A DNA stretch of 64,000 nt. Source: Microlunatus kandeliicorticis. Lineage in GTDB: Bacteria; Actinomycetota; Actinomycetes; Propionibacteriales; Propionibacteriaceae. Numbering within the stretch: position 1 is the stretch's first letter; each line of letters starts with the position of its first letter. Below the pieces are notes generated by a model. That model did not search any database. It saw only the letters and a program-made list of their open reading frames with translations, and was not told the origin of the DNA. This document shows positions 52,896 through 61,938 of the stretch, piece by piece. The position numbers and the translations under genes are program-made. The DNA lies in assembly GCF_014137855.1 (NCBI RefSeq), contig NZ_JACGWT010000005.1, positions 402,111 through 466,110 on the forward strand. The letters run 5' to 3'.

Positions 52896-54338
52896 ATGAC
52901 CGACCTGCCGCCGATCCGCCTGCACCGCGAGCCCGGCGCCTCCGTGGCGACCGGGTCGACGTCCGTCCGGTTCGCGCCCGGGGCTCCGGACTGGGTGCCG
53001 GTGCCGCTGGCGCTGCCCGACGGCGTCGCCGCGCTGACCGTCCGCTACGACTACCCGCGGGTGAAGGTGCCGGCCGGCCGGGCCGGGAACGCCTGCGACC
53101 TCGGGGTCCTCGACCCGGAACGGTTCCGCGGCTGGTCCGGCGGGGCCCGGACCGGCTTCACCCTGGCCGGTGACACCGCGACGCCGGGTTACCTGCCCGG
53201 TCCGTTGCCCGCCGGGACCTGGCAGCTGCTGCTGGCGCCCTACCAGGTCTCCGCGGGCGGTTTCGAGGCCCGGATCGAGGTCGAGGCCCGTTTCGGGCCG
53301 ACGGCGCCCACCCCGGCGCCGGCCTACCCGGCCGAGTCGGTGCCCGGCCGCGGACCCGGCTGGTACCGCGGCGACGGCCACCTGCACTCGGTCTACTCCG
53401 ACGGCCGCCGCCCCCCGGCCGAGATCGCCGCACTGGCCCGCGCGGCCGGGCTGGACTGGATCATCTCGACCGAGCACAACACCCCGGCCGCCCACCCGGT
53501 CTGGGGTCCGCTGGCCGGCGACGACCTGTTGATCATGGTCGGCGAGGAGGTGACCACCCGGAACGGTCACCTGCTGGCCGCCGGGATCGACCCGGGCACC
53601 TGGATCGACTGGCGGTTCCGCGCCCGGGACCACGCGATCGGCGCAACGGTGCAGCGGATCCGTGATCACGGCGGGCTGGCCGTGGCCGCCCACCCGCACT
53701 CCCCGATCGTCGCCGGACGGTGGAAGTTCGGCTGGGACCCCGTCGACCTGATCGAGGTCTGGAACGGCGTCTGGACGCTCGACGACGAGGCCGCGCTGGA
53801 GAGCTGGGACGCCCAGCTGGTCCGCCCGGACGGACGCTGGCGACCCGCGGTCGGCGACAGCGACGCGCACAGCGACCCGGACGTCGTCGGGCTGCCGCAG
53901 ACCGTGGTGTGGGCGGAGGCCCTGAGCCGGCGGGCGGTGCTGGCCGGACTGGCGGCCGGCCGCTGCTGGATCGCCGACGCCGCCGAGGTCGCGGTCGGGC
54001 TGACCGCCACCGACGGCGAGCGCACGGCGGGCATCGGCGAACGGCTGGCCGTCGGTCCGACCGACCCGGTCACCGTCCGCGCCGAGGTGGCGTGCGTCCC
54101 CGACGGCGTGCTGCGGCTGATCACCGACGAGGGCGAGGCGCTGGCACAGCGGCTCGGCCCGGACGGGACGGCGACCGTGGCGTGGCGGACGTCCGCCGCG
54201 GTCAGCAGCTACGTCCGGCTCGAGGTCCGGCGGCCGCGGGCCGACGGCGAGGTCGGTCCGGGGACGCTGGAGACCCGCGAACTCCCGTACGGGCCGATGG
54301 CCGCCCTCACCAACCCGGTGTTCCTCGACCCGCGCTGA
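52896..54338 (+). CDS. CehA/McbA-type PHP-domain metallohydrolase
   Basis: A 480-residue protein. The N-terminal beta-rich part (about 1-150) is followed by a PHP domain with metal ligands in GDGHLHSVYSDG (His162, His164), STEHNT (His194), GEEVTT, AAHPHSP and GDSDAHSD. McbA/CehA relatives hydrolyse carbaryl, but many are phosphodiesterases or of unknown use. No signal peptide is seen. The ATG may start a leaderless mRNA: GAGAAT lies 6 bases upstream of the adjacent GTG-ATG pair. Confidence 0.88.
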   Translation: MTDLPPIRLHREPGASVATGSTSVRFAPGAPDWVPVPLALPDGVAALTVRYDYPRVKVPAGRAGNACDLGVLDPERFRGWSGGARTGFTLAGDTATPGYLPGPLPAGTWQLLLAPYQVSAGGFEARIEVEARFGPTAPTPAPAYPAESVPGRGPGWYRGDGHLHSVYSDGRRPPAEIAALARAAGLDWIISTEHNTPAAHPVWGPLAGDDLLIMVGEEVTTRNGHLLAAGIDPGTWIDWRFRARDHAIGATVQRIRDHGGLAVAAHPHSPIVAGRWKFGWDPVDLIEVWNGVWTLDDEAALESWDAQLVRPDGRWRPAVGDSDAHSDPDVVGLPQTVVWAEALSRRAVLAGLAAGRCWIADAAEVAVGLTATDGERTAGIGERLAVGPTDPVTVRAEVACVPDGVLRLITDEGEALAQRLGPDGTATVAWRTSAAVSSYVRLEVRRPRADGEVGPGTLETRELPYGPMAALTNPVFLDPR

Positions 54339-54357
54339 GCCGGGTGACCCTCGGTCC

Positions 54358-54461
54358 GGCGCCCTTCGACAGGCTCAGGGCACGGGGTCGGGCTCAGGGC
54401 GCGGGCCCTTCGACAGGCTCAGGGCACGGGGTCGGGCTCAGGGCACGGGGTCGGGCTCCAT
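54358..54461. repeat. REP-like element F
   Basis: Two full units, gcccttcgacaggctcagggcacggggtcg, alternate with three shortened units, ggctcaggg-cacggggtcg. It fills the gap between the convergent metallohydrolase and aldo/keto reductase genes. Confidence 0.85.
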
Positions 54462-54463
54462 GA

Positions 54464-55465
54464 TCACCAGCGCGGGTGGATGGCCGCGCGGAGGTGCCGG
54501 TCGTAGATCGCCTGCACGCCGTCGCGGAAGCCCTGCGGGAGCTCGGGGAGGTCACCGGCGGCCGCGTTGGCGCGGACCTGCTCCTCCGAGCGCGCTCCGG
54601 GGATCACCGTGGTGACGCCCGGCGTCTGCACCACCCAGGCCAGCGCGGCCTGCGCCGGGGTGACGTCGCCGGGCAGCTCGGCGACCAGCGCGGCGAACTC
54701 CTGCGCGGCGGCGACCCCGGTCTCGTAGTCGACCCCGGAGAACGTCTCACCGACGTCGAAGGCCTCGCCGTGCCGGTTGTAGGTGCGGTGGTCCTCGGGC
54801 GCGAAGGTGGTCTCGGCGGTGTAGCGGCCGCTGAGCAGCCCGCTGGCCAACGGCACCCGGGCCACGATGCCCACCCCGGCGGCCTGCGCGGCCGGCAGCA
54901 CGTCGTCGAGTGGCTTGAGCCGGAACGCGTTGAGGATGATCTGGACGCTCGCGGTGCCGCGCCGGGCGATCGCGGTGAGCGCCTCGTCGCAGGTCTCGAC
55001 GCTGACGCCGTAGGCGCCGATCACGCCCTCCTCCACCAGGGTGTCGAGCGCGTCGTAGGTCTGGTCGGCGGAGTAGACCGCGGTCGGCGGGCAGTGCAGC
55101 TGCACCAGGTCGAGCTGCTCGACGTTGAGGTTGCGCCGCGACCGGTCGGTCCAGGCGCGGAAGTTCGCCAGCGTGTACTCCGCCGGGTCGAGCGGCGCAC
55201 GCCGACCCATCTTGGTCATCACCAGCACCGGCGGCGTGGTCCCGGCGGCCAGGAACCGCCCGATCAGCTGCTCGCTGCGCCCGTCGCCGTAGACGTCGGC
55301 GGTGTCGAAGACGCTGATCCCCGACTCGACCGCGGCCGCGAGCAGCCGCTGGGCGTCGGTCTCGTCGACCTCGCCCCAGTCGCCGCCGAGCTGCCAGGTA
55401 CCCAGACCGATCACCGAGACCGGACGTCCGGTGCCGCCGAGGATGCGTTCGGGGAGCGTCGCCAT
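54464..55465 (-). CDS. Aldo/keto reductase
   Basis: A 333-residue NADPH-dependent oxidoreductase. The catalytic tetrad of the fold is visible: Asp and Tyr in VFDTADVYGDGRSE, Lys in VMTKMG and His in DLVQLHCPP. The NADPH site near the end reads TTVIPGARSEEQVRAN. Substrate unknown. The start MATLPERILG is chosen because TAGGGT lies 7 bases upstream as a leaderless -10; an ATG six codons upstream is less likely. Confidence 0.94.
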   Translation of the reverse strand: MATLPERILGGTGRPVSVIGLGTWQLGGDWGEVDETDAQRLLAAAVESGISVFDTADVYGDGRSEQLIGRFLAAGTTPPVLVMTKMGRRAPLDPAEYTLANFRAWTDRSRRNLNVEQLDLVQLHCPPTAVYSADQTYDALDTLVEEGVIGAYGVSVETCDEALTAIARRGTASVQIILNAFRLKPLDDVLPAAQAAGVGIVARVPLASGLLSGRYTAETTFAPEDHRTYNRHGEAFDVGETFSGVDYETGVAAAQEFAALVAELPGDVTPAQAALAWVVQTPGVTTVIPGARSEEQVRANAAAGDLPELPQGFRDGVQAIYDRHLRAAIHPRW

Positions 55466-55472
55466 GGGCCCG

Positions 55473-55478
55473 ACCCTA
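55473..55478 (-). promoter_or_regulatory. -10 element TAGGGT for a leaderless aldo/keto reductase transcript
   Basis: The minus strand reads TAGGGT-CGGGCCC-ATG, a 7-base gap with no Shine-Dalgarno. It lies 30 bases from the divergent -10 of the next gene. Confidence 0.55.
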
Positions 55479-55508
55479 CGCACTGCGTCCGGACGCGGGC
55501 CCGGTGGC

Positions 55509-55514
55509 TAACCT
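55509..55514 (+). promoter_or_regulatory. -10 element TAACCT for a leaderless pyridoxamine-oxidase-family transcript
   Basis: TAACCT-CGCTGC-ATG places the -10 6 bases from the start codon, with no ribosome binding site. Confidence 0.6.
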
Positions 55515-55520
55515 CGCTGC

Positions 55521-56018
55521 ATGAGCGATGAGCCGAACAACCAGGACGAGGGCGTGCAGAAGGTCGCGGAGCTGCTGGACAAGGCCAGGATCGCCCTGGT
55601 CACCACGGTGGGTCCGGAGGGGCAGCTGCTGAGTCGGCCGCTCGCGGTGCAGGAACACGAGTTCGACGGCAACGTCTACTTCCTGGTCCCCGACCCGTCG
55701 CCGAAGACCGAGCAGATCCGCAGCAACCCGCAGGTCAACGTCGCGGTCGAGGCCGGCAACGGTTGGCTGTCGCTGGCCGGGACCGGCACGGTCTCGAAGG
55801 ACGCGGCGCTGATCGACCAGCTGTGGAACACCGCCGCCGAGGCGTGGTTCGACCAGGGCCGCGAGGACCCGGCGGTCTCGGTGCTGACCGTGCACGCCGA
55901 CTCCGCGGAGTACTGGACCAGCAACACCCCGAAGCCGCTGGCGCTGCTCAAGTACGCCAAGGCGGCGGCCACCGGTGGTCAGCCGAACATCGGCGAGAGC
56001 GGCAAGGTCGACCTCTGA
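55521..56018 (+). CDS. Pyridoxamine 5'-phosphate oxidase family (general stress protein 26-like)
   Basis: A 165-residue flavin-binding split-barrel protein. The N-terminal VAELLDKARIALVTTVGPEGQLLSRP is typical of GS26-like proteins. NPQVNVAVEAGNGWLSLAGTG and AEAWFDQGREDPAVSVLTV follow. It may bind FMN or F420. Its role in stress is inferred from family members only. Divergent from the aldo/keto reductase. Confidence 0.92.
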   Translation: MSDEPNNQDEGVQKVAELLDKARIALVTTVGPEGQLLSRPLAVQEHEFDGNVYFLVPDPSPKTEQIRSNPQVNVAVEAGNGWLSLAGTGTVSKDAALIDQLWNTAAEAWFDQGREDPAVSVLTVHADSAEYWTSNTPKPLALLKYAKAAATGGQPNIGESGKVDL

Positions 56019-56050
56019 CCGGTTGACGCACCGGCTCGGGCCACCGCGGG

Positions 56051-57049
56051 TCAGCCGGCGAGCTGTCCCGCGGCGGCCCGGAGCCGGGCGTGCACGCCGT
56101 CGTACGGACGACGCCCGCCGAGCACCGAGACCGGCAGCTTGCCGATCATGGTGAAGTTCGTGTCCACCATGTTGCCGACCGGCGCGAGCCCGGTCTGGCT
56201 GACCAGCTGGAGCGCGTCGAGCCGGTCCAGCCCGGTGAGGTCGGCCAGCCAGCCGATCAGCTCGTACTGGGCGATCCGGTTGGCGTCGGTCAGCCCGCGG
56301 ACCGCGCCGGTGGTGATCAGGAAGTCGTCGTTCTCCAGCCGCGGCCAGTCCGGTGCGGCGCCGGGGACCACGTCGACGACGATCGTGGTCCGCATCGCGG
56401 CCTCCACCGCGACCCCGCAGATCTCGCTCTCGCCCTGCCGGCAGTGTCCGTCGCCGAGCGAGAGCATCGCCCCCGGGACGTTGACCGGCAGGTAGAGCGT
56501 GGTCCCGGCGCGCAGCTCGGGGGTGTCGAGGTTGCCGCCGTGCGCGGCCGGGGTCAGCGTGCTGATCACCTCGCCGCCGGCCGGCGCGACACCGACGGTG
56601 CCGTGCATCGGGTCGAGCGGCAGCACGACGTCGAACTCGCTGGCCCGGGCGTGGTAGGTCACCGTGCCGGCGGCGACGTCGACGTCGTAGCGCCAGACCC
56701 GCTCCTCCAGCGCGGGGTGCAGCATCGGCGTCTGGTGGCTGGTGGTGAGCGCGCCGAAGTGCGGGAAGGTGCTCGACATCGCCCAGTCCCGGGTGGGCGT
56801 GATCGCCGCGAAGTGCACCGCCAACAGGTCACCGGGTTCGGCCCCGATCACCTCGATCGGCCCGGTGACCGGGTTCATCGTGGACAGGTCGCAGACCCGG
56901 CTCGGCAGGTCGTCCACGCTGCGCACCCGGCCGCTGAAGCAGTCCTCGGTGGTCAGCGTGACCGCGGTCCCCGGCTCGACCCGCAGCTGCGGCGGCCGGC
57001 CACCGAAGGTGAACGCGTACTGCTCGGGCTCGAACTCGACGATGTCCAT
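56051..57049 (-). CDS. Acetamidase/formamidase family protein
   Basis: A 332-residue amidase of the FmdA/AmdA family. Conserved blocks include EPGDLLAVHF, GGNLDTPELRAGTTLYLPV and LSLGDGHCRQGESEICG. These enzymes release ammonia from short amides. It stands alone, ending near the pyridoxamine-oxidase-like gene, and no amide transporter is adjacent. Confidence 0.93.
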   Translation of the reverse strand: MDIVEFEPEQYAFTFGGRPPQLRVEPGTAVTLTTEDCFSGRVRSVDDLPSRVCDLSTMNPVTGPIEVIGAEPGDLLAVHFAAITPTRDWAMSSTFPHFGALTTSHQTPMLHPALEERVWRYDVDVAAGTVTYHARASEFDVVLPLDPMHGTVGVAPAGGEVISTLTPAAHGGNLDTPELRAGTTLYLPVNVPGAMLSLGDGHCRQGESEICGVAVEAAMRTTIVVDVVPGAAPDWPRLENDDFLITTGAVRGLTDANRIAQYELIGWLADLTGLDRLDALQLVSQTGLAPVGNMVDTNFTMIGKLPVSVLGGRRPYDGVHARLRAAAGQLAG

Positions 57050-57198
57050 GGCTGTCCCCTCGACGTTCGACCCGCGGTGCGGGTCCCCGGTGGTGCGGCG
57101 GGTTCCACCCCCGCGGAGGCCGGAGCGGCCCTCGCGGTGATCGTAGGCAGCCGCCGTCGGCTCCCTAAGCTGAGGCGGTCTCGAGCGAGGAGGTAGGG

Positions 57199-58917
57199 GT
57201 GTTCGGCGTCGAGCTGCTGTTGGTGGTGATCGCCGCGATCGCGGTCAGCTCGGTCGCCGCCCAGCGCGGTCTGCAGGCCCCGCTGGTGCTGGTGACGGTG
57301 GGCGCGCTGGTCTCGTTCGTCCCCGGGCTGCCGCGGCTCGAGATCCCGCCCGAGGTGATCCTCTCGGTGGTGCTGCCACCGCTGCTCTACTCCACCGCGG
57401 TCGAGTTCTCGCTGATCAACTTCCTCCGCAACCTCCGGCCGATCCTCGGTCTGGGGATCGGGCTGGTGCTGGTCACCGCGTTCGCGGTCGGCGGGGTGAC
57501 CGGCTGGCTGGTCCCCGGGATCACCCTGTCGGTCGGGCTGGTGCTGGGCGCCGTGGTCGCCCCGCCGGACGCGGTCACCGCGGCGGCGATCGGCCGCCGA
57601 CTCGGGCTGCCCAAGCGGGTGATGACCATCCTCACCGGCGAGAGCCTGGTCAACGACGCCGCCGCGCTGACCATGTTCACCATCACCCTGACCGCGGTCA
57701 CCGGCGGGCACGCGTTCATCGAGAACCCCGTGCTGTTCTTCGGCTGGACGGTGCTGATCGGGCTGGCCGTCGGGGTGCTGCTGGCGGTGATCACCCTGCA
57801 GATCCGCCGACGGCTCGACAACCCGGGGCTGGAGACGGTGCTCAGTCTGGTGCTGCCGTTCGCCGCCTACCTGGCCGCGGAGGAGGCGCACGCCTCCGGG
57901 GTGATCGCCGTCGTCACCGCCGCCTTCGTGATGGGGCACCGGTCCGACCGGGCCGGGTTCGCCGCGCGCCTGCAGGAGCGCTACGTCTGGCGCAGCCTCG
58001 ACGTGCTGCTCGAGGCCTTCGTGTTCGCCTACATGGGGTTGCAGCTCAAGTTCGTGATCGCCGACGTCGTCGCGGGCGGCAGCCGGCTGTCCACCGTGCT
58101 GCTCAGCGCGCTGCTGATCCTGGTCGTGGTGATCGCGGTGCGGCCGGTCTGGGTGCTCGGCAACCACCTGCGGCTGGTGCTGGCCCTCCGGCTCCACCGG
58201 TGGCACCTGGCCCGCGACGCCCGGGCCCGTGCGGCGACCGCCCGGGCCCGGCAACGGGCCCGGGACCGCGGGCGCCGTCGCCCGGAGCCGCGGGTGCTGC
58301 CGCTCAAGCACGGCCTGGTGATCAGCTGGACCGGGATGCGCGGGGTGGTCACGCTCGCCGCCGCGGCCGGCATCCCGGTCCTGACCGAGACCGGTGGCCG
58401 GGTCGACGGCCGGGCCGACCTCCAGGTGATCGCGTTCGTGGTGGCGGTGGGGACGCTGTTGCTGCAGGGCACCACGCTCCCGCTGCTGATCCGCCGGCTG
58501 CGGCTCGACTCCTCGGCCGAGGACGAAGAGGAACGCCGCCAGACCGCCCACGCCGAGGAGGTGGCGCGGGAGGCGGCGCGGGCGATCATGCAGGACAGCT
58601 TCCGCACCCACACCGAGGGCGTCGACCCCGCGCTGGTGGCCCGGTTCGCCGACGGCTGGCGCCAGGCCCAGCAGGCCCGGCAGCGGCTCCGCGCGCAGAC
58701 CGAGGAGGTCGAGGACGTCCGCGACCCGGAGACCGCGGCCCGGATCGCCGGCACCTTCGGCAAGGTCCGGCTCGACATGGTCGGCGCCCAGCGGCGCGCG
58801 CTCACCGAGGAGCGCGACGCCGGCCGGCTCGACGACGACCTCTACCGCAGCCTGCTCGAACAGCTCGACTACGACGAGGCGGCCACCGCCACCCGGACCG
58901 TCAGCCGGCTGAGCTGA
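57199..58917 (+). CDS. CPA1-family Na+/H+ antiporter
   Basis: A 572-residue membrane transporter with about 11-12 helices up to residue 430. The ion-binding helix reads VVAPPDAVTAAAIGRRLG, and GESLVNDAAALTMF is the second conserved block. A long soluble tail (about 435-572, rich in Glu/Arg/Gln, coiled-coil-like) follows, as in Nhe/NhaP relatives. The GTG start follows AGGAGG. An upstream TAAGCT (57166-57171) may be the -10. Confidence 0.93.
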   Translation: MFGVELLLVVIAAIAVSSVAAQRGLQAPLVLVTVGALVSFVPGLPRLEIPPEVILSVVLPPLLYSTAVEFSLINFLRNLRPILGLGIGLVLVTAFAVGGVTGWLVPGITLSVGLVLGAVVAPPDAVTAAAIGRRLGLPKRVMTILTGESLVNDAAALTMFTITLTAVTGGHAFIENPVLFFGWTVLIGLAVGVLLAVITLQIRRRLDNPGLETVLSLVLPFAAYLAAEEAHASGVIAVVTAAFVMGHRSDRAGFAARLQERYVWRSLDVLLEAFVFAYMGLQLKFVIADVVAGGSRLSTVLLSALLILVVVIAVRPVWVLGNHLRLVLALRLHRWHLARDARARAATARARQRARDRGRRRPEPRVLPLKHGLVISWTGMRGVVTLAAAAGIPVLTETGGRVDGRADLQVIAFVVAVGTLLLQGTTLPLLIRRLRLDSSAEDEEERRQTAHAEEVAREAARAIMQDSFRTHTEGVDPALVARFADGWRQAQQARQRLRAQTEEVEDVRDPETAARIAGTFGKVRLDMVGAQRRALTEERDAGRLDDDLYRSLLEQLDYDEAATATRTVSRLS

Positions 58918-58944
58918 CGGCCGCGGGTGAGGTGAGCCCGCGGA

Positions 58945-60159
58945 CTAGCCGCCCGGGGTGATCCGGCCGAGCAGGTCCTCGCGCCGGGCCGGCGGGTCGG
59001 CCAGCACCTGCTGCGCCTGCTCGACCGAGTCCCAGGTGTTCCAGAGCAGCACGCCGGTCGGGGTCTCGTTCTCGAGGTAGTAGACGACCGCGGCCGAGTG
59101 GTCCTCGGACCAGTCGACCAGGGTGTCGAGGCTGCCGTCGAGCCGCCCGATCGCCTCGTAGCCGTTGTCGTACAGGTCCGACCAGAAGAACGGCGTGTGG
59201 GTGTAGGCCGCCTCGTCGCCGGCCATCGCCCGCCCGGCCGCCTTGCCCGACTCGGTCGCCTGGTCGACGTGCTCGACCCGGGTGCGGCCGAGCACCGGGT
59301 CCGGGTACTCGGCGACGTCGCCGACCGCCCAGATCAGCGGGTCGGCGGTCCGCAGGTGCTCGTCGACGATTACGCCGGTGCCGACCTCGAGCCCGGCGTC
59401 GGCGGCCAGGTCGACCACCGGGGCCGCGCCGACTCCGACCACCACCACGTCGGCCTCGAGGTCGGTGCCGTCGTCGAGGGTGAGCACCAGGTTCTCGTCG
59501 GTCGCGACGCCGCGTGTCACCCGGCGGCCGGGGTGCAGGGTGACGCCGTGGTCGCGGTAGTCCTGCTCCACCCCGCTCGCGATCTCGGCGGGCAGGGTCT
59601 TGCTGCCGAAGGTGTCCTGGGTGAACACGACGCTGACCTTCGCGCCGGTCCGGCTCAGCCCGGCGGCCACCTCGGTGGCGATGTAGCCGCCGCCGACGAC
59701 CACGGCGTGCTCGCCGGCGCCGGCCAGCGAACGGACCCGCTGGTAGTCCTGGGCGCTGCGGAAGTAGACCACCCGCTCGTCCTCGGGCAGCCCCTCGATC
59801 CGGTTCGGCCGGCTGCCGGTGGCAAGCAGCAGCTTGCCGTAGCCGACCAGCTCGCCCGACTCAGTGGAGACCTGGCGGCCGTCGCGGTCGATCCCGGTGA
59901 CCACGGTGCGGAGACGGACGTCTGCGCCGGTGTCGTCGGCGGTGTTGAGCCAGATGGTGTCCAGGCCGCCGGTGTCGTCCGAACCCTCCTCGGGCTCCTG
60001 CCAGAGGTCCTTGCTCAGCGGCGGGCGCTGGTAGGGCGGGTCGGCGTCGGCGCTGAGGATGCCGATGGTGCCGGAGTCGTCGAGCTCGCGGATGCCGCGG
60101 GCGGCCGCGTCGGCGGCCATCCCGCCGCCGATGATCAGGTAGTCGTAGCGGTCGGTCAT
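58945..60159 (-). CDS. FAD/NAD(P)-dependent oxidoreductase (ferredoxin reductase/AIF-like)
   Basis: A 404-residue two-dinucleotide-binding flavoprotein. The FAD motif is YLIIGGGMAADAAARGI, PPYQRPPLSKD is the reductase signature, and the NAD motif is AVVVGGGYIATEVAAGL. IWAVGDVAEYPDP is the second FAD motif. No redox Cys pair is present, so it is a ferredoxin- or rubredoxin-reductase-like enzyme and not a disulfide reductase. No ferredoxin or P450 gene is adjacent. It lies 93 bases upstream of nothing on its own strand and follows ftsY by the same distance. Confidence 0.92.
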   Translation of the reverse strand: MTDRYDYLIIGGGMAADAAARGIRELDDSGTIGILSADADPPYQRPPLSKDLWQEPEEGSDDTGGLDTIWLNTADDTGADVRLRTVVTGIDRDGRQVSTESGELVGYGKLLLATGSRPNRIEGLPEDERVVYFRSAQDYQRVRSLAGAGEHAVVVGGGYIATEVAAGLSRTGAKVSVVFTQDTFGSKTLPAEIASGVEQDYRDHGVTLHPGRRVTRGVATDENLVLTLDDGTDLEADVVVVGVGAAPVVDLAADAGLEVGTGVIVDEHLRTADPLIWAVGDVAEYPDPVLGRTRVEHVDQATESGKAAGRAMAGDEAAYTHTPFFWSDLYDNGYEAIGRLDGSLDTLVDWSEDHSAAVVYYLENETPTGVLLWNTWDSVEQAQQVLADPPARREDLLGRITPGG

Positions 60160-60252
60160 GGCCCTATGTTCTCCCCCGGCGCACGACCGGACGCGCGCGG
60201 ACCGGTCGTGCCCGCACCGGTCGTGCGCGACCGCCGGGACCCGCTCCCCGGC

Positions 60253-61437
60253 TCAGGCGTCGAGAACGGCGTCCACGAAGGTGGCCGCGTCGAACGGGGC
60301 CAGGTCGTCCACGCCCTCGCCGAGGCCGACCAGCTTGACCGGGACGCCGAGCTCGCGCTGGACCGCGACCACGATGCCGCCCTTGGCCGAGCCGTCGAGC
60401 TTGGTCAGCACGATCCCGGTGATCGCCACCACCTCGGCGAAGATCCGGGCCTGGATCAGCCCGTTCTGGCCGGTCGTCGCGTCGAGCACCAGCAGCACCT
60501 CGGTCACCGGGGCCTGCCGTTCGACCACCCGCTTGACCTTGCCGAGCTCGTCCATCAATCCGGTCTTGGTGTGCAGCCGGCCGGCGGTGTCGATCAGCAC
60601 CACGTCGACCTCGGCCTCGATCCCGGCGCGGACCGACTCGAAGGCCACGCTGGCCGGGTCGGCGCCCTCGTCGCCGCGGACCACCGGGACGCCGACCCGG
60701 CCGCCCCAGGTCTCGAGTTGGTCGGCGGCCGCGGCGCGGAAGGTGTCGGCGGCGCCGAGCAGCACGTCCTTGTCCTCGGCCACCAGCACCCGGGCCAGCT
60801 TGCCGACCGTGGTGGTCTTGCCGGTGCCGTTGACCCCGACGACCATCACCACCGCCGGCTGCTCGCCGCGCTCGACGGCCAGCGTGCGGTCCATGGTCGG
60901 GTCCACCAGCGCCAGCAGCTCCTCGCGGAGCACGGCGCGGGCCCGGGTGCCGTCGGCCACCCCCTCGACGCGCAGCCGGTCGCGGAGCCGCTCGACCAGT
61001 TCCATGGTCGGCTTGACTCCGAGGTCGGAGCTGAGCAGGACGTTCTCGAACTCCTCCCAGGTGTCCTCGTCGAGCCGGTCGCGCGACAGCAGCGTCAGCA
61101 GCCCGCGACCGAACGCGTTCTGCGAGCCCGCGAGCCGGCGACGGAGCCGGACCAGACGGCTCTCGGGGGTCTCCGGACGTTCGAGGGTGGCGGTCGGTTC
61201 GACCAGCTCGGCCTCGACGACCTCGTCCTCGGCCGGACGCTCCGGGGCCAGCGTGCCGGTCGGCCCGCCCGAGCCGTCGCCGGCCTCGGTGTCGGCACGA
61301 CCACCCCGGTCGAGCTCGCGCTGCCGACGGCCGCGGCCGAGGGCGCCACGGCGGGTGCCGACCACCAGCCCGACGACCACGGCGGCCACCACGACGACCG
61401 CGCCGCCGATGATCAGGTACAGGGTTGTCAGGTCCAC
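60253..61437 (-). CDS. ftsY: Signal recognition particle receptor FtsY
   Basis: A 394-residue SRP receptor GTPase. An N-terminal membrane helix (about 5-27) and an acidic linker (A domain, 45-90) precede the NG domain. The G domain shows GVNGTGKTTT (201-210), DTFRAAAADQL, DTAGRL, TKLDGSAKGG and the tail GLGEGVDDLAPFD. It docks Ffh-bound ribosomes. The GTG start sits 6 bases after TAGGAT and has no SD, so the mRNA is probably leaderless. Confidence 0.96.
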   Translation of the reverse strand: MDLTTLYLIIGGAVVVVAAVVVGLVVGTRRGALGRGRRQRELDRGGRADTEAGDGSGGPTGTLAPERPAEDEVVEAELVEPTATLERPETPESRLVRLRRRLAGSQNAFGRGLLTLLSRDRLDEDTWEEFENVLLSSDLGVKPTMELVERLRDRLRVEGVADGTRARAVLREELLALVDPTMDRTLAVERGEQPAVVMVVGVNGTGKTTTVGKLARVLVAEDKDVLLGAADTFRAAAADQLETWGGRVGVPVVRGDEGADPASVAFESVRAGIEAEVDVVLIDTAGRLHTKTGLMDELGKVKRVVERQAPVTEVLLVLDATTGQNGLIQARIFAEVVAITGIVLTKLDGSAKGGIVVAVQRELGVPVKLVGLGEGVDDLAPFDAATFVDAVLDA

Positions 61438-61443
61438 CGCGTC

Positions 61444-61449
61444 ATCCTA
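61444..61449 (-). promoter_or_regulatory. -10 element TAGGAT for a leaderless ftsY transcript
   Basis: The minus strand reads TAGGAT-GACGCG-GTG, with the -10 placed 6 bases before the ftsY start codon. Confidence 0.6.
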
Positions 61450-61505
61450 GGGACGCACGCACGAACGCCCGGTCACGCGGTGACCGGGCGGACGACGGGT
61501 TCGGC

Positions 61506-61751
61506 TCAGACGCGCTCGCGGACCGGGACCTCGACCGGGCGCGCCTCGAGCGCCCCGGTGGTGCTGCGGGCGGAGGCCGGACCGCGGGTCTCGGCGGCCT
61601 CGCCGCTCAGGTGCGCGGCGGCCCGGGTGAGGAAGTGGGCGAGCTGCGGGTAGCGCTCGAGCTTGCGGCCCTCGATGCCGACGAGGACCATCCCGACGAC
61701 GCCGGCGGCGACGGCGAGGACGACGAGCATCGCGATCAGGTAGACGATCAC
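61506..61751 (-). CDS. Small membrane protein between smc and ftsY
   Basis: An 81-residue protein with one membrane helix (about 2-24, LIAMLVVLAVAAGVVGMVL) and a soluble tail with LERYPQLAHFLTRAAAHL. I chose GTG 61751, with AAAGG 8 bases upstream; GTG 61769 would add MRKVTE. It has no recognised family. It is separated from smc by about 190 bases that hold short inverted repeats. Confidence 0.6.
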   Translation of the reverse strand: MIVYLIAMLVVLAVAAGVVGMVLVGIEGRKLERYPQLAHFLTRAAAHLSGEAAETRGPASARSTTGALEARPVEVPVRERV

Positions 61752-61938
61752 CTCGGTGACCTTTCGCACTGCAGTGAATCGGACGAAACGGGGAAGGACT
61801 GCGCTGCCATCCTGACAGCCGGATCTGAGAGGCCCGTGTGAATACGGCCCGCGGACACTGTGTGTCGCGGTCACAGTTGGGTCTCGTCCGCCCCCGCCCC
61901 GGTGGTCCGGTGAGGCCCCGTCGCCGAAGCGACCGGGC

